Of a DNA stretch of 64,000 bases, positions 52,471 through 62,553 are shown piece by piece. The position numbers and the translations under genes are program-made. The notes under the pieces were generated by a model. The model ran no database searches and was not told where the DNA came from. It worked only from the letters and a program-made list of their open reading frames with translations. Numbering within the stretch: position 1 is the stretch's first letter; each line of letters starts with the position of its first letter. The stretch spans positions 124,001 through 188,000 of the forward strand of contig CAYSOF010000007.1 in assembly GCA_964432595.1 (NCBI GenBank), written 5' to 3'. Origin of the DNA: DASYLJ01 sp964432595. Its GTDB lineage: Bacteria; Desulfobacterota; Binatia; DP-6.

Positions 52471-53510
52471 AGCGCGTGCTCATCACCGGCAGCAGCGGTC
52501 TCATCGGCTCCGAGGCCGTCGCGTTCTTCGACCAGCGCGGCTGGCAGGTGCACGGCGTCGACAACAACATGCGGCGCGACTTCTTCGGCGCCGACGGCGA
52601 CACCACGTGGAACCTCGAGCGGCTCCGCAAGGCGACGCGACACTTCGAGCATCACGCGAAGGACATCCGCGATCGCGCGGCGATGCGCGAGCTGGTCGCC
52701 ACGCTCCGCCCCGATCTCGTCATCCACGCCGCCGCGCAGCCGTCGCACGACCTCGCCAAGGACCGTCCGTTCGACGACTTCGACGTGAACGCCGGCGGCA
52801 CCCTGAACCTGCTGGAAGCGGTCCGCCAGGGCTGTCCCGAGTCGCCCTTCATCTTCATGAGCACCAACAAGGTGTACGGCGACGCCCCGAACGAGCTGCC
52901 GCTCGTCGAGCAGGAGACGCGCTGGGACTACGCACGCCCCGCGGACTTCCACGGCATCGACGAGGCCTGCCGCGTCGACGCGTGCCTGCACAGCCTGTTC
53001 GGCGCCAACAAGCTCGCGGCGGACGTGATGGTCCAGGAGTACGGCCGCTACTTCGACATTCCCACCGTCTGCTTCCGCGGCGGCTGCCTCACGGGCCCGA
53101 ACCACTCCGGCGCCGAGCTGCACGGCTTCCTGTCATACCTCGCGCGCGCCACGCGCGAGGGCCGCACGTACCGGATCTACGGCTATCGCGGGAAGCAGGT
53201 GCGCGACAACATCCACTCGTACGACGTCTGCACCGCGTTCCTCGCCTTCTACGAGAAGCCGCGCGTCGCGGCGATCTACAACCTCGGCGGCGGCCGCGAG
53301 AACAGCGTGTCGATCATGGAGGCGATCCGTCGCTTCGAGGAGCTGATCGGCAAGAAGTTGGCCGTCGAGTACGTCGACACGAACCGCGTCGGCGACCACA
53401 TCTGCTACATCAGCGACCTGCGCCGACTACGCGCCGACTACCCGGACTGGGACCTCACGCGCTCGCTCGACGACATCTTCGCCGAGCTCGCGCCCGCACC
53501 CCCGGCCTGA
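52467..53510 (+). CDS. CDP-paratose 2-epimerase-like protein (RfbE family)
   Basis: 347 aa. MSTNKVYGDAPNELPLVEQE, FRGGCLTGPNHSGAELHGFL and DNIHSYDVCTAFLAFYEKP are strong family markers of the tyvelose-pathway epimerases. The usual YxxxK catalytic pair reads FGANK here, so the tyrosine is Phe while the lysine remains. The substrate need not be CDP-paratose. Co-transcribed with the preceding epimerase. Confidence 0.85.
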   Translation: MKRVLITGSSGLIGSEAVAFFDQRGWQVHGVDNNMRRDFFGADGDTTWNLERLRKATRHFEHHAKDIRDRAAMRELVATLRPDLVIHAAAQPSHDLAKDRPFDDFDVNAGGTLNLLEAVRQGCPESPFIFMSTNKVYGDAPNELPLVEQETRWDYARPADFHGIDEACRVDACLHSLFGANKLAADVMVQEYGRYFDIPTVCFRGGCLTGPNHSGAELHGFLSYLARATREGRTYRIYGYRGKQVRDNIHSYDVCTAFLAFYEKPRVAAIYNLGGGRENSVSIMEAIRRFEELIGKKLAVEYVDTNRVGDHICYISDLRRLRADYPDWDLTRSLDDIFAELAPAPPA

Positions 53511-53523
53511 TCCGGCAGCCTGA

Positions 53524-56277
53524 TCAGCGCCGCAGCGAACCCGGGGTCGCCGCGATCCGCACCTCGTCGATCGCGACGGTGCTGAACGCGCCCCCGACGC
53601 CGACCACGCCCTCGCCCACGCCGTTCAACGTGGCCGTGAGCACCGGCGTGCCGTCGCGCGACACGCTGACCTCGGGCCCGTTCATCTCCAGCCGGACGAG
53701 GAACGGCACGCCGCTCGGGAGCTTGTGCCGCGCGCTCGCGCCGCGCACCGGCTTGCCCTGCACGCGCCCGCGGATCTTCCAGCGCCGTCCGGCGCTGATC
53801 ACCAGCTCGCCGTAGTTGTCGCCGTCCTGCCACGCGAAGTACAGCGACATGTTCTTGCGGCCCTTCTGGAACTGGCCGTGCACCTCCGCCGCGCCGACCG
53901 CGAGCGGGAGGACGGGGGCCAGCATGCCGAACCGCTTGCGCGCCTTCAGCTCGAGCCGGCCGGCGGCGACGCGCTGGGTGCCCTTGCCGAACGCCGTCCA
54001 GTCCGACGCATCACCGTCGTCGAAGGTGTCCACGAACGCACACTCGTCGTTGGCGCACGTCGAGAACTCGAAGATCGGCCCGGCGACCGGGTCGCCGCAG
54101 GCCGGGCTGTTCGCCAGCACGCGCCAGCGATACGTCGTCGACGGTGCGAGGCCGACGACCTCCGTGGTCGTCCCGGTGACGCCGGCCGCGACGAGCGTGG
54201 CCGGCTCCGCGCCCGTATCGAGATAGACGTCGTAGCTCGTGGCGCCGAGCGTCGCGAACCACTCGAGCGTCACGCGGCTCGGCGCCTGGCGGGCATTGCG
54301 ATTCGCCGGTGCCAGCGGAATCGGGCTGCCGAGGCCCGCGCACACGACGTCCACCGACGCCGTGGCGACCTCGTCGCCGCCGGCGAGCAGCGCGTACGTC
54401 GTCGTCTCGGCGGGCGTCACGTCGGCCGTACCGAAGGGCGCGGCCACGCTGCCGACGCCATGATCGACCGCCAGGGACGTCGCGCCGGGCGCGATCCACG
54501 AGAGGACCGTCGGCGTGCCGGTGACGATGCTCTGCGGCGTCGCCATGAACTCGACGAAGTCCGCGACCCGATCGGTGTTGCCGCTCGCCTTGCCGCCGAG
54601 CGCGTTGAACGCGCCGACGGAATTCGTGTTGCCGGTGCAGTTCCGGTAGTAGACGGCGCCGTCGCTGTGCATCTCGTTGTCGCGGTACTCGACCGCGCTC
54701 CAGTACGCGAGGTCGCAGTTCGACTCGAAGATCTCGTTGTTGTCCCCGTTGCCGGCGATCACCGACTGCTGCACGGTGCCGCTGATCGGCCCGGGCACCG
54801 GGCCCGGCGACTGCCCGATGGCGATCGCCCCGCCGCCGAGGAGGCCGCCCGCGCCGCCGAGGTTGCCGACGAAGCGCGACTGCGTGACGTCGAGCCGGCC
54901 GCCCTGATCGGCGTAGATGCCGCCGCCGATGCCCTCCGGCCCGGACTGATTGCCCGCGAACGTGGTGCGGCTGATCGACGTCGCCGACCCGGCCGCGCTG
55001 ACGAGGCCGCCGCCGAACGTCAGCCCGCCGTGCAGCACGCGGTTCCGCAGCACGTGGGAGCGCTGCAGGTCGAGGTCGCCGTGGTCGACCTTGATGCCGC
55101 CGCCCTGCGTGGACGCCTGGTTGCCGTCGACGAGGCTGTCCTCGACGGTGAGGATGCCGTTCGGCGTCCCGGCCAGGAAGTCGCCCTGCACGAAGAGTCC
55201 TCCGCCGACGAGCGCGACGTTGTCGCGCACGACCGTCCGCGAAACGAGCACCGACGCCGGCCGCCGGGGCGGCGCCGCCACGTTCACCGACTGTCCCGCG
55301 ACGCCGCCGCCGTAGCCGCCGACGCCGTCGTCGATCGCGTCGTTGTCCTCGACGATCGTGTCGCGCACCTCGAGCCGTGCCCGGTAGGTGTGGAGCCCGC
55401 CGCCGACGTTGGCGACGTTGCCCGCCACCCGACAGCGCCGCAGGGTCACCGTTGCGTTGTCCTCGACGTGCAGGCCGCCGCCGTCGCCCGACGGACCGCC
55501 GGGATCGCGGTACGCGACGTTGTCGAGGATCACGCTGTTCTCGATCGCCACCACCGACTCGGACTCCTCCCAGTGCCCGAGCACGAGGATGCCGCCGCCC
55601 GACTTGCCGCGGTTGCCCTGGAAGCGGCAGCCGACGAACGTCGGCGACGAGTCGTTCACGTGCACGCCGCCGCCGGAGCCCGCGGCGTTCAGCGTCGTGC
55701 CCGCGACGTTGTCGACGAAGGTGCAGGCGTCGAACGCGGTCGTGCTGCCGAGGTTCAGCATGACGCCGCCGCCGTACTCGCCCGCGCTGTTCCCCTGGAA
55801 GACGCACTCCTGGAAGAGCCCGCCCGACTCGAGCAGACAGACACCGCCGCCGTGGAGCGCGGCGTAGTTGTCGCGGAACACGCAGCGACGGAACACCGCG
55901 TTCGACTGCGCCATGAAGAGCCCGCCGCCGTAGCCGTCGTTGCCCGTGCCGCCGGTCACGGTGATGCCCTCGAAGACCATCGCGCTCGTCACGCCGACCA
56001 TGCGGATGGCGTCGCCGCCGCCGCCCGCGTCGAGCACGACGGCCGCCGGATCGTCCGGGTTGCCGCGCAGCGTGACGGCGTGCTGCGGACCGAGGGCGAT
56101 GCGCTCGTGGTAGGTGCCCGGAGCGAGCTGGATCACCGAGCCCGCAGGTGCGCCGTCGAGCGCGGCCTGGATCGTCGGGAAGGAGCCCGGGACGGTGACG
56201 GTGTCCGCGTACGCGGCGCCGACGAACGCCAGGACGAGACACACGGCGGATGCGAGGGACCGGCGGATCGTTCGCAC
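53524..56277 (-). CDS. Large secreted beta-helix protein with Ig/FN3-like and C-terminal beta domains
   Basis: 917 aa. GTG start (VRTIRRSLASAVCLVLAF) gives a signal peptide. A right-handed beta-helix (about 25-560) has many GGG-rich rungs such as GGGLFMAQSNAVFRRCVFRD and GGGVMLNLGSTTAF. Then an Ig-like segment (about 570-640, TPAETTTYALLAGG), an FN3-like one (about 660-730, ATSYDVYLDTG, TTYRWRVLAN) and a C-terminal laminin-G-like domain (about 750-917). No catalytic motif. Probably a cell-surface adhesin or glycan-binding protein; it lies inside the polysaccharide locus. Confidence 0.85.
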   Translation of the reverse strand: MRTIRRSLASAVCLVLAFVGAAYADTVTVPGSFPTIQAALDGAPAGSVIQLAPGTYHERIALGPQHAVTLRGNPDDPAAVVLDAGGGGDAIRMVGVTSAMVFEGITVTGGTGNDGYGGGLFMAQSNAVFRRCVFRDNYAALHGGGVCLLESGGLFQECVFQGNSAGEYGGGVMLNLGSTTAFDACTFVDNVAGTTLNAAGSGGGVHVNDSSPTFVGCRFQGNRGKSGGGILVLGHWEESESVVAIENSVILDNVAYRDPGGPSGDGGGLHVEDNATVTLRRCRVAGNVANVGGGLHTYRARLEVRDTIVEDNDAIDDGVGGYGGGVAGQSVNVAAPPRRPASVLVSRTVVRDNVALVGGGLFVQGDFLAGTPNGILTVEDSLVDGNQASTQGGGIKVDHGDLDLQRSHVLRNRVLHGGLTFGGGLVSAAGSATSISRTTFAGNQSGPEGIGGGIYADQGGRLDVTQSRFVGNLGGAGGLLGGGAIAIGQSPGPVPGPISGTVQQSVIAGNGDNNEIFESNCDLAYWSAVEYRDNEMHSDGAVYYRNCTGNTNSVGAFNALGGKASGNTDRVADFVEFMATPQSIVTGTPTVLSWIAPGATSLAVDHGVGSVAAPFGTADVTPAETTTYALLAGGDEVATASVDVVCAGLGSPIPLAPANRNARQAPSRVTLEWFATLGATSYDVYLDTGAEPATLVAAGVTGTTTEVVGLAPSTTYRWRVLANSPACGDPVAGPIFEFSTCANDECAFVDTFDDGDASDWTAFGKGTQRVAAGRLELKARKRFGMLAPVLPLAVGAAEVHGQFQKGRKNMSLYFAWQDGDNYGELVISAGRRWKIRGRVQGKPVRGASARHKLPSGVPFLVRLEMNGPEVSVSRDGTPVLTATLNGVGEGVVGVGGAFSTVAIDEVRIAATPGSLRR

Positions 56278-56426
56278 GCGATCGGGTGCAACGGCGGTGC
56301 CACGGCAGTCGCCGCACGACGCGCCGTGGGGGCGGGGTTGCGGCGCGCCCGGCACTTCCGGAGCGTCATCGCGTCGTCGCTCCCGAGGCACGTTCCTGTC
56401 ACCGCAGGTGCCGTGCCGTCGCGGCG

Positions 56427-57767
56427 TCAGCGCGTGAAGAACTGCCGCACCGTGCCGACCGTGATCACGTCCACGCTCACCAGCGCTGCCAGCAACCCCA
56501 CTGCCGTCGGCCACGGCGGGAGCCTGAGCCGATCGGTCACGGCGCGCAACCCGACGGCGGCGAGGAACGCCAGGAACGGCAGCGCGGCGAACAGGTATCG
56601 CCCCTGCGGCTGCGGGAACGTCAGATTGAAGACGACGATGCCGAGGAGGCACAACGCCGCGAAAGTCGCCGCCAACCGTGTCCACGGATCGCGTCGTCGC
56701 ATGACGACGCCAATAGCCGCCAGTCCCCCGAGCACCGCGTAGCACCAGTAGACGGGCGCCGGCAGCCAGACGTTCACCCAGCCGAGCAGCCCGACGAACG
56801 ACGCGGACAAGATGCGGGGAAAGTAGTCGGCGAAGTACGGATCCCACAGCGAGCGGGGGTGCATCAGCGTCCCGAGCGTCGCGCGCTCCATGGCGCTGCC
56901 CAGCGGGTCGCCGTAGACGAGCGTGTTGCGCACGAAGAGCGCGCCGGACACGGCGAGGACGACGCACGCCATCACCGCGCCCCGGCGGACGACGTCGCCG
57001 AGGCGCGCGCGGCCCGTGGCGACGAGCGCGAGCAGCGTCAGCCCCACCCCGGGCAGCAGGAACAACGCGGTCTTCTTGACGAGGAGCGCCGCGCCGAGCG
57101 CGAGGCCGAGTCCGACGTACGGACCGAGACGGTCCGGCGCGCGTGCCGTCCGTACCACCTCGTGCGCGGTGAGCGTCGCCAGCAGGATGAGCAGGCCGTC
57201 GGCGGTGACGTAGGCCGAGACGAAGACGAACTGCGGCAGCGTCGCCGCCAGGACGACGGCCACGAACCGGGTCGGCGCGTCGGCGCCCATCATCCGGACC
57301 GTGCGCTCCAGCACGACGAGCGTCAGCAGCCCGTACAGCACCGACAGCAGGCGCAGCCCGTAGAACACGGCGCGCTCGCGCTCCGAGGCGAACGCGGGCC
57401 GCGCCGGGTCGAACAGCGGCACCTCGAGCGCGCCGCCGCCGTTCCACGCGTGCGCGCGGTTCGGTGCGATGCGTACCGGCAGGTCGCCGTCCGGCGTCGC
57501 CAGGCGGAGCAGCGCCGCCATGACGACGTATGCGAGCGGCCCCTGATGCCCCTGCCCCTCCACGCGCCGCGTCGGGTCGAGCTGGTTCGGCAGCTCGCCG
57601 CGCGTCGCGATGAACGTCGCGTAGTGCACGTGCGACGGCTCGTCGGGTGCCTCGTAGGGCGGCACGAGGAACGCCAGGCACAGCGCGAAGACGAGATAGA
57701 CGGCGAGCGGAACGCGGAGAGCGATGCGCGCTTCTAGCGAGCGCCCGCGGGACGCACAACTTGACAC
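56427..57767 (-). CDS. Polytopic membrane glycosyltransferase (GT39/ArnT-like)
   Basis: 446 aa with about ten hydrophobic helices. The first periplasmic loop YEAPDEPSHVHYATF has the Asp-Glu and His residues expected of lipid-linked GT-C enzymes. Such enzymes add a sugar from a polyprenyl-phosphate donor to a membrane-bound acceptor. GTG at 57767 gives a short basic leader before LAVYLVFALCLAFLV. Diverges from the next GT2 gene across 28 bases. Confidence 0.75.
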   Translation of the reverse strand: MSSCASRGRSLEARIALRVPLAVYLVFALCLAFLVPPYEAPDEPSHVHYATFIATRGELPNQLDPTRRVEGQGHQGPLAYVVMAALLRLATPDGDLPVRIAPNRAHAWNGGGALEVPLFDPARPAFASERERAVFYGLRLLSVLYGLLTLVVLERTVRMMGADAPTRFVAVVLAATLPQFVFVSAYVTADGLLILLATLTAHEVVRTARAPDRLGPYVGLGLALGAALLVKKTALFLLPGVGLTLLALVATGRARLGDVVRRGAVMACVVLAVSGALFVRNTLVYGDPLGSAMERATLGTLMHPRSLWDPYFADYFPRILSASFVGLLGWVNVWLPAPVYWCYAVLGGLAAIGVVMRRRDPWTRLAATFAALCLLGIVVFNLTFPQPQGRYLFAALPFLAFLAAVGLRAVTDRLRLPPWPTAVGLLAALVSVDVITVGTVRQFFTR

Positions 57768-57795
57768 GGGCGCAGGGTGACGCGATGAGCGCTGC

Positions 57796-58695
57796 GTGGC
57801 GCGTCCCGCCGTCTCCGTCGTCGTCGTCACGTACGAGTCGGCGCGCTTCCTGACGCCGTTCCTGCACGGCCTCGCGGCGCAGCGGGGCATCGACGTCGAG
57901 GTCGTCGTCGTCGACAACGCCAGCCGCGACGAGTCCCGCGCGCTCGTCGCACGGCACCTGCCGTCCGCGACGCTGGTCGCGTCGCCGACCAACGTCGGGT
58001 TCGCCGCCGGCGTGAACCTCGGCGCGGCCCGCGCCACCGGCGACGTCCTGCTCTTCCTGAACCCCGACATGGAGCTGCCGCCCAACGCCGTCGCGCTGCT
58101 CGGCGGCGCGGCGCGCGATCGACCGGAGGTCGGCGCGTTCGGCGCGAAGCTCCGCTTCCCCGACGGCCGCATCCAATGCGCCGGCGGCATCCTCGGGCCG
58201 AACGGCCACTCCGGCCATCGTGGCTGGGGCGAGCGCGACGTCGGCCAGTACGACACGGAGGCCGACGTCGACTACGTGCCGGGCGCCGCGCTCGCCATCC
58301 GTCGCGAGCGCTTCGAGGCCCTCGGCCGCTTCCACGAGGGCTACTTCCCCGGCTTCTACGAGGACACCGAGCTGTGCCTGCGCCTCCGCCGCCAGGGCCT
58401 TCCGGTGCGCTACCTGCCGCGGCCGGCGCTCGTGCACCTCGAGAGCCAGTCGATGGGCCGGCGGTACGACTACTGGATCCACCGCAACCGCCTGCTCTTC
58501 CTCGCGCGGAACCCCGACGCGTACGCGGGGCTCGGCGCCGAGGCGCGCTGGTTCGTACGCGAGCACCTGCGGCCGCTCGCCGGCGCCGTGCGCCACCGCC
58601 GCTTCGACGTCTTCGCGCGGCTCCTGCGCCGCGTGCCCGGCGTCGTCGGCGGCCATCTGGCCGGCGCCGCGCATCGCCGGCGCGCCGGACGCTGA
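57796..58695 (+). CDS. Glycosyltransferase family 2, rhamnosyltransferase-like
   Basis: 299 aa. VSVVVVTYESARFLTPFLHG, VVVDNASRDESRAL and LFLNPDMELPPNAV make the donor site; GYFPGFYEDTELCLRLRRQG is the acceptor-domain motif common in rhamnosyl- and related transferases. GTG start. Short gap to the convergent methyltransferase. Confidence 0.87.
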   Translation: MARPAVSVVVVTYESARFLTPFLHGLAAQRGIDVEVVVVDNASRDESRALVARHLPSATLVASPTNVGFAAGVNLGAARATGDVLLFLNPDMELPPNAVALLGGAARDRPEVGAFGAKLRFPDGRIQCAGGILGPNGHSGHRGWGERDVGQYDTEADVDYVPGAALAIRRERFEALGRFHEGYFPGFYEDTELCLRLRRQGLPVRYLPRPALVHLESQSMGRRYDYWIHRNRLLFLARNPDAYAGLGAEARWFVREHLRPLAGAVRHRRFDVFARLLRRVPGVVGGHLAGAAHRRRAGR

Positions 58696-58700
58696 CCGCG

Positions 58701-59384
58701 TCAGCGCGCGGGCTCGGCGACCACGAGCATCTGCTTCCCGAAGAGCCACTGCGCCAGGCGGACGCGCAGGTATGCCCGCACCAGCAGCGCGCTCTGCGGC
58801 AGCCGGCTCTTCGTCGTGTAGGGCAGGAAGCGCGCCCGACACTCGACGATGCGGAAGCCGGCCAGCAGCAGCGCCTCCGACATCCCCTTCTCCGACAACG
58901 GCAGCGTGTGGTCGAAGAAGTCCCAGAAGGCGCCGCCGAGCACGCGCACGTTCGGCTGCACGATGACGAGCCGCCCGCCGGGCCGCAGCACGCGCCGCAC
59001 GCCGCCCAGCACCTCGAGCAACGCGTCCGATCCGGGCAGATGCTCGAGGACGTTGCTCGCAAAGACGACGTCGACCGAACCGGCGGCGATGCGGTCGGCG
59101 ACGTGCTCGATCGGCAGCGCGAGGACGTCGACCCCCGGGGCGGCGAAGCCCGGCGTGTCGGGATTCAGGTCGACCGCGAACCGGCGCGCCGCGCGTACCG
59201 CATTGATGAGATCGCAGTAGCCGGCGCCGAGGTCGACGACCGTCGCGTTCGCCGGGACGTACGCGGCGAAGAAGTCGTCGTAGAGGACGCGCCAGAGCTC
59301 CGCCTTGGCCGCACGCTCCTCCTCCGGAAATCGCTCCGCGTACAGCCGGTCGAGTGCGAGCGGTGGCGATGGTTGCGTGTTCAC
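58701..59384 (-). CDS. SAM-dependent methyltransferase
   Basis: 227 aa. ATVVDLGAGYCDLINAVRAA (motif I), RFAVDLNPDTPGFAAPGVDV, DVVFASNVLEHLPGSDALLE and RPGGRLVIVQPNVRVLGGAF are all present. Resembles methyltransferases found in sugar-modification clusters. GTG at 59384 follows GGGGGTGG. Likely decorates the locus's glycan. Confidence 0.85.
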   Translation of the reverse strand: MNTQPSPPLALDRLYAERFPEEERAAKAELWRVLYDDFFAAYVPANATVVDLGAGYCDLINAVRAARRFAVDLNPDTPGFAAPGVDVLALPIEHVADRIAAGSVDVVFASNVLEHLPGSDALLEVLGGVRRVLRPGGRLVIVQPNVRVLGGAFWDFFDHTLPLSEKGMSEALLLAGFRIVECRARFLPYTTKSRLPQSALLVRAYLRVRLAQWLFGKQMLVVAEPAR

Positions 59385-59483
59385 TGCCACCCCCGGGCTG
59401 GCTACCACGAACGACGACAGGGGCAAACCCACGGCCGCGCGATTGCCCGTCCGCCGCCCCTTCGCTATCGTCCCGCCGCCGCA

Positions 59484-60803
59484 ATGCCCCGCGATCTGCG
59501 CCTCCTCTGGGTGACGCCGCATCTGCCCCGGCGCGGCGTCGCCGCTGCGCGCGAGCGCTGGTGGGCGTTGCTGACCCGGCTCGCACGCCGCCACCACGTC
59601 ACGCTGCTCTGCTTCGTCGATCCGGCCGACGCGGACGCGCCCGACGACGTGCTGCCGCCCGGTCTCGCCGCCGTGCATCGCGTCCCGAAGCGCTTCTTCG
59701 CGCCCGACGATCCGCTCGCCGTCCTGCCGCAGACGGTCGCCGGCGCGTTCGCCGACCCGACGCTGCGCGACGCCATCGCCCGGCACCTCGCCGCCGCGCC
59801 GTACGACCTCGTGCAGTACGAGTACACGGAGATGGGCCACCTGATGCCGCCCGCGGCGATCCCGACGATTCTGACGGTGCACCAGCTGTTCTTCGCCGCC
59901 GAAGGCCCACGCTGGCGCGCCGCCGGACGCTCGCCACGGCTCGGGCCGGTGCTCTTCCATCGCTACCTCCGCGAGCTCGACTTCGAGCTGCGCGCGGTCG
60001 CCGCGGCGGATCACGTCGTCACCATGTCCTACGAGGACGCGGCGCGGCTCCGCCGCTTCCTCCCCCGCCTCCAGGTGTCCGTGAGCCCCGTCGGCGTCGA
60101 CTGCGGCTGGTTCGCCCCCCAGAACGCTGCACAGCTCGCGCCGCCCACCTGCGACCTGCTCTTCGTCGGCAACTTCGGCCACGCGCCGAACGTCGACGCC
60201 GTTCGCTTCCTCGCCGACGACGTCCTGCCGCGGCTCGGCCGGCCGGCGCTGCTGCGTGTGATCGGCCGCGACGTGCCGCCCGCGATCACGGCGATGGCAC
60301 GGCCGGGCACCGTCGAGGTGCTCGGTGCCGTCGACGACGTCCGCCCGCATCTCGCCGCGGCCCGCATCGTCGCCGCGCCGGTCCGCTTCGGCACCGGGAT
60401 GCGCGGCAAGGTGCTCGAGGCGCTGGCCATGGGGCGCCCGCTCGTGACCACGAGCGTCGGCGCCGAGGGGCTCGGCGCCGTCGCGGGCGAGCACCTCCTC
60501 GTCGCCGACGACGCCGGACGCTTCGCGGCCGACTGCCGCCGGCTGCTCGACGTGCCCGCGCTCGGCGAGCGCCTCGGCGCCGCCGGCCGCGCGTTCGTCG
60601 CGGCGCGGTTCGACTGGGACCGCATCGCCGACGCGCACGAGATGATCTACGAGCGGGCCCTGCACGCGCCCGTGCACGGCGGGCGCGCGGCGGTCGCCTT
60701 CCCGCATGCGCCGCTCCGCGGCTGGCCCGGCATCGCCGCCGGTGCGGCGTGGCTCACGGCGCGCGGGCTCGCGTGGCACCTGCGGAAGGCGCGCGCCGCC
60801 TGA
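59484..60803 (+). CDS. Glycosyltransferase family 4
   Basis: 439 aa, GT-B fold. LRLLWVTPHLPRRGVAAARE at the start, DLLFVGNFGHAPNVDAVRFL at the domain junction, and RFGTGMRGKVLEALAMGRPL with VTTSVGAEGLGAVAGEHLLV as the nucleotide-sugar-binding EX7E-like region. First gene of a four-enzyme plus-strand run with overlapping stops and starts. Confidence 0.88.
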   Translation: MPRDLRLLWVTPHLPRRGVAAARERWWALLTRLARRHHVTLLCFVDPADADAPDDVLPPGLAAVHRVPKRFFAPDDPLAVLPQTVAGAFADPTLRDAIARHLAAAPYDLVQYEYTEMGHLMPPAAIPTILTVHQLFFAAEGPRWRAAGRSPRLGPVLFHRYLRELDFELRAVAAADHVVTMSYEDAARLRRFLPRLQVSVSPVGVDCGWFAPQNAAQLAPPTCDLLFVGNFGHAPNVDAVRFLADDVLPRLGRPALLRVIGRDVPPAITAMARPGTVEVLGAVDDVRPHLAAARIVAAPVRFGTGMRGKVLEALAMGRPLVTTSVGAEGLGAVAGEHLLVADDAGRFAADCRRLLDVPALGERLGAAGRAFVAARFDWDRIADAHEMIYERALHAPVHGGRAAVAFPHAPLRGWPGIAAGAAWLTARGLAWHLRKARAA

Positions 60804-61735
60804 TGCGCGTCTCCGTCGTCATCTGCACGCACGACCGCGGCGACGTCGTCGCCGCCGCGGTCGTGCCGGCGCTCGCCCAGGCGCAGGCGGCGGGCGGCGA
60901 GGTCATCGTCGTCGACAACGCGTCGACGGACGACACGCCCGACGTGCTGGCCGCCCTCGCCCACCGCGCGGGCGGCCCGCTCCGCATCGTGCACGAGCCG
61001 GAGCTCGGGCTCTCGGCGGCGCGGAACCGCGGCCTCGCCGAAGCCCGCGGCGCCGTCGTGGCCTATCTCGACGACGACGCCATTCCGCACGCCGGCTGGC
61101 TCGATGCGCTGCTCGCCCCGTTCGCCGATCCCGCCGTCGCCTGCGTCGGCGGCCGCATCGTGCTGCGCTTCCCCGGACCGCCGCCGCGCTGGCTCAGCCC
61201 CGCGCTCCACTCGCAGCTGAGCGCGTTCGACCTCGGCGACGAGCCCCGGATCGTGCGCTACGGGAAGGCCAACTACCCGTACGGCGCGAACATCTCGTTC
61301 GACGCCGCGCGCGCCCGCGCCCTCGGCGGCTTCTCGACGACGGTCGGCCCGCGCGGGCGCCACCAGCTCGTCTACGACGAGACCGACCTCTGCTACCGCC
61401 TGGAGCACGCCGGCGGCGAGATCCGCTACGCGCCGGACGCCGTCGTCGACCACTGCGTGCTCACCGAGCGGCTGACGCCGCAGTGGATGCTCGAGCGCGC
61501 GTGGACGGGCGGCCTCTCGGCGGCGGTGTTCATCCTGCGGAACCGCCGGCTGCTGCGCGCGCTGTGGCGCATCTGGTGGCTGTACCGCCGCGATCTCGCG
61601 ATGCGCCCGTACGCGCCGCGCGAGCCCATCGACCCGGAGCGCTTCGCGCGCGAGTGCCGGCGGCGCGAGGCGCTCGGCTACGTCGTCGGGCTCGCCCGCG
61701 CCGTCCCGCGCATGCGCTCCCTGAGGACCGCATGA
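60803..61735 (+). CDS. Glycosyltransferase family 2
   Basis: 310 aa. VSVVICTHDRGDVVAAAVVP, IVVDNASTDDTPDVLAAL, and AYLDDDAIPHAGWLDALLAP (DxD) define the donor domain. GANISFDAARARALGGFSTT and YDETDLCYRLEHAGGEIRYA are acceptor-side motifs. ATG overlaps the previous stop (TGATG). Confidence 0.88.
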   Translation: MRVSVVICTHDRGDVVAAAVVPALAQAQAAGGEVIVVDNASTDDTPDVLAALAHRAGGPLRIVHEPELGLSAARNRGLAEARGAVVAYLDDDAIPHAGWLDALLAPFADPAVACVGGRIVLRFPGPPPRWLSPALHSQLSAFDLGDEPRIVRYGKANYPYGANISFDAARARALGGFSTTVGPRGRHQLVYDETDLCYRLEHAGGEIRYAPDAVVDHCVLTERLTPQWMLERAWTGGLSAAVFILRNRRLLRALWRIWWLYRRDLAMRPYAPREPIDPERFARECRRREALGYVVGLARAVPRMRSLRTA

Positions 61736-62553
61736 TCCCGCGCGTCTCCATCGTGACGCCGGTGTACGACGCCGGACGCGACCTGCTGCAGGCGCTGCGC
61801 AGCGTGGCCGGCCAGACGTTCCGCGAGCACGAGCACATCCTCGTCGACGACGGCTCGACCGACCCGCTGACGATCAAGCTGCTCGACGATGCCGCCGCGC
61901 GTCCGAACGTGTTCCTGCATCGCACCGAGAATCGCGGCCCGTCCGCCGCGCGCAACCTCGGCATCGAGCACGCGCGTGCGCCGTACGTGCTCCCGCTCGA
62001 CGCCGACGACTGGCTGGCGTCGTCGTTCCTCGAGAAGACCGTGCCGATCCTCGACGTCGAGCAGGACGTCGGCGTCGTCCACACCTGGGTCGGCCTCGAG
62101 GGCGCGCATACCGGCACGTGGAAGACCGGGCCGTTCGCGCTGCCCGATCTGCTCTCGCGCTGCACCGTGCACGTGACATCGCTCTACCGCCGCGAGCTGT
62201 GGGCGCAGGTCGGCGGGTACGACGGGCGCTTCCGCGAGAGCGCCGAGGACTGGGACCTGTGGCTCGGCGCCGTCGGCCGCGGCTGGCGGGCGCGCTGCGT
62301 TCCCGAGGTGCTCTGCTACTACCGGCGCAGCCCGCAGAGCCGCGAGCGCCTCGCGCGCGCGCCGGGCGTCTGGCGGCGGCTCGTCACGGACCTCGTCACC
62401 AAGCACCGCGCGCTCTACGACGCCCACCTCCCCGAGGCCATGGCCGGCCTGTACGAGGAGTACGCGAAGGTCGTCGGCTCGCTCGAGCGCATCTACGACA
62501 ACCCGGCGATCCGCACCGCCGTCCGGATTCGCGGCCTCCTGGGCAAGCGCTGA
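61732..62553 (+). CDS. Glycosyltransferase family 2
   Basis: 273 aa. VSIVTPVYDAGRDLLQALRS, ILVDDGSTDPLTIKLLDDAA, GPSAARNLGIEHARAPYVLP and LDADDWLASSFLEKTV make a classical GT-A domain; ESAEDWDLWLGAVGRGWRAR is the C-terminal acceptor motif. Overlaps both neighbours by one to four bases. Confidence 0.88.
   Translation: MIPRVSIVTPVYDAGRDLLQALRSVAGQTFREHEHILVDDGSTDPLTIKLLDDAAARPNVFLHRTENRGPSAARNLGIEHARAPYVLPLDADDWLASSFLEKTVPILDVEQDVGVVHTWVGLEGAHTGTWKTGPFALPDLLSRCTVHVTSLYRRELWAQVGGYDGRFRESAEDWDLWLGAVGRGWRARCVPEVLCYYRRSPQSRERLARAPGVWRRLVTDLVTKHRALYDAHLPEAMAGLYEEYAKVVGSLERIYDNPAIRTAVRIRGLLGKR

Noticed and set aside
53524..59586. A 2020-codon minus-strand frame
   Set aside because: The beta-helix protein occupies 53524-56277; the upstream part is antisense to the glycosyltransferase at 57796 and lies out of frame with the real genes on its own strand.
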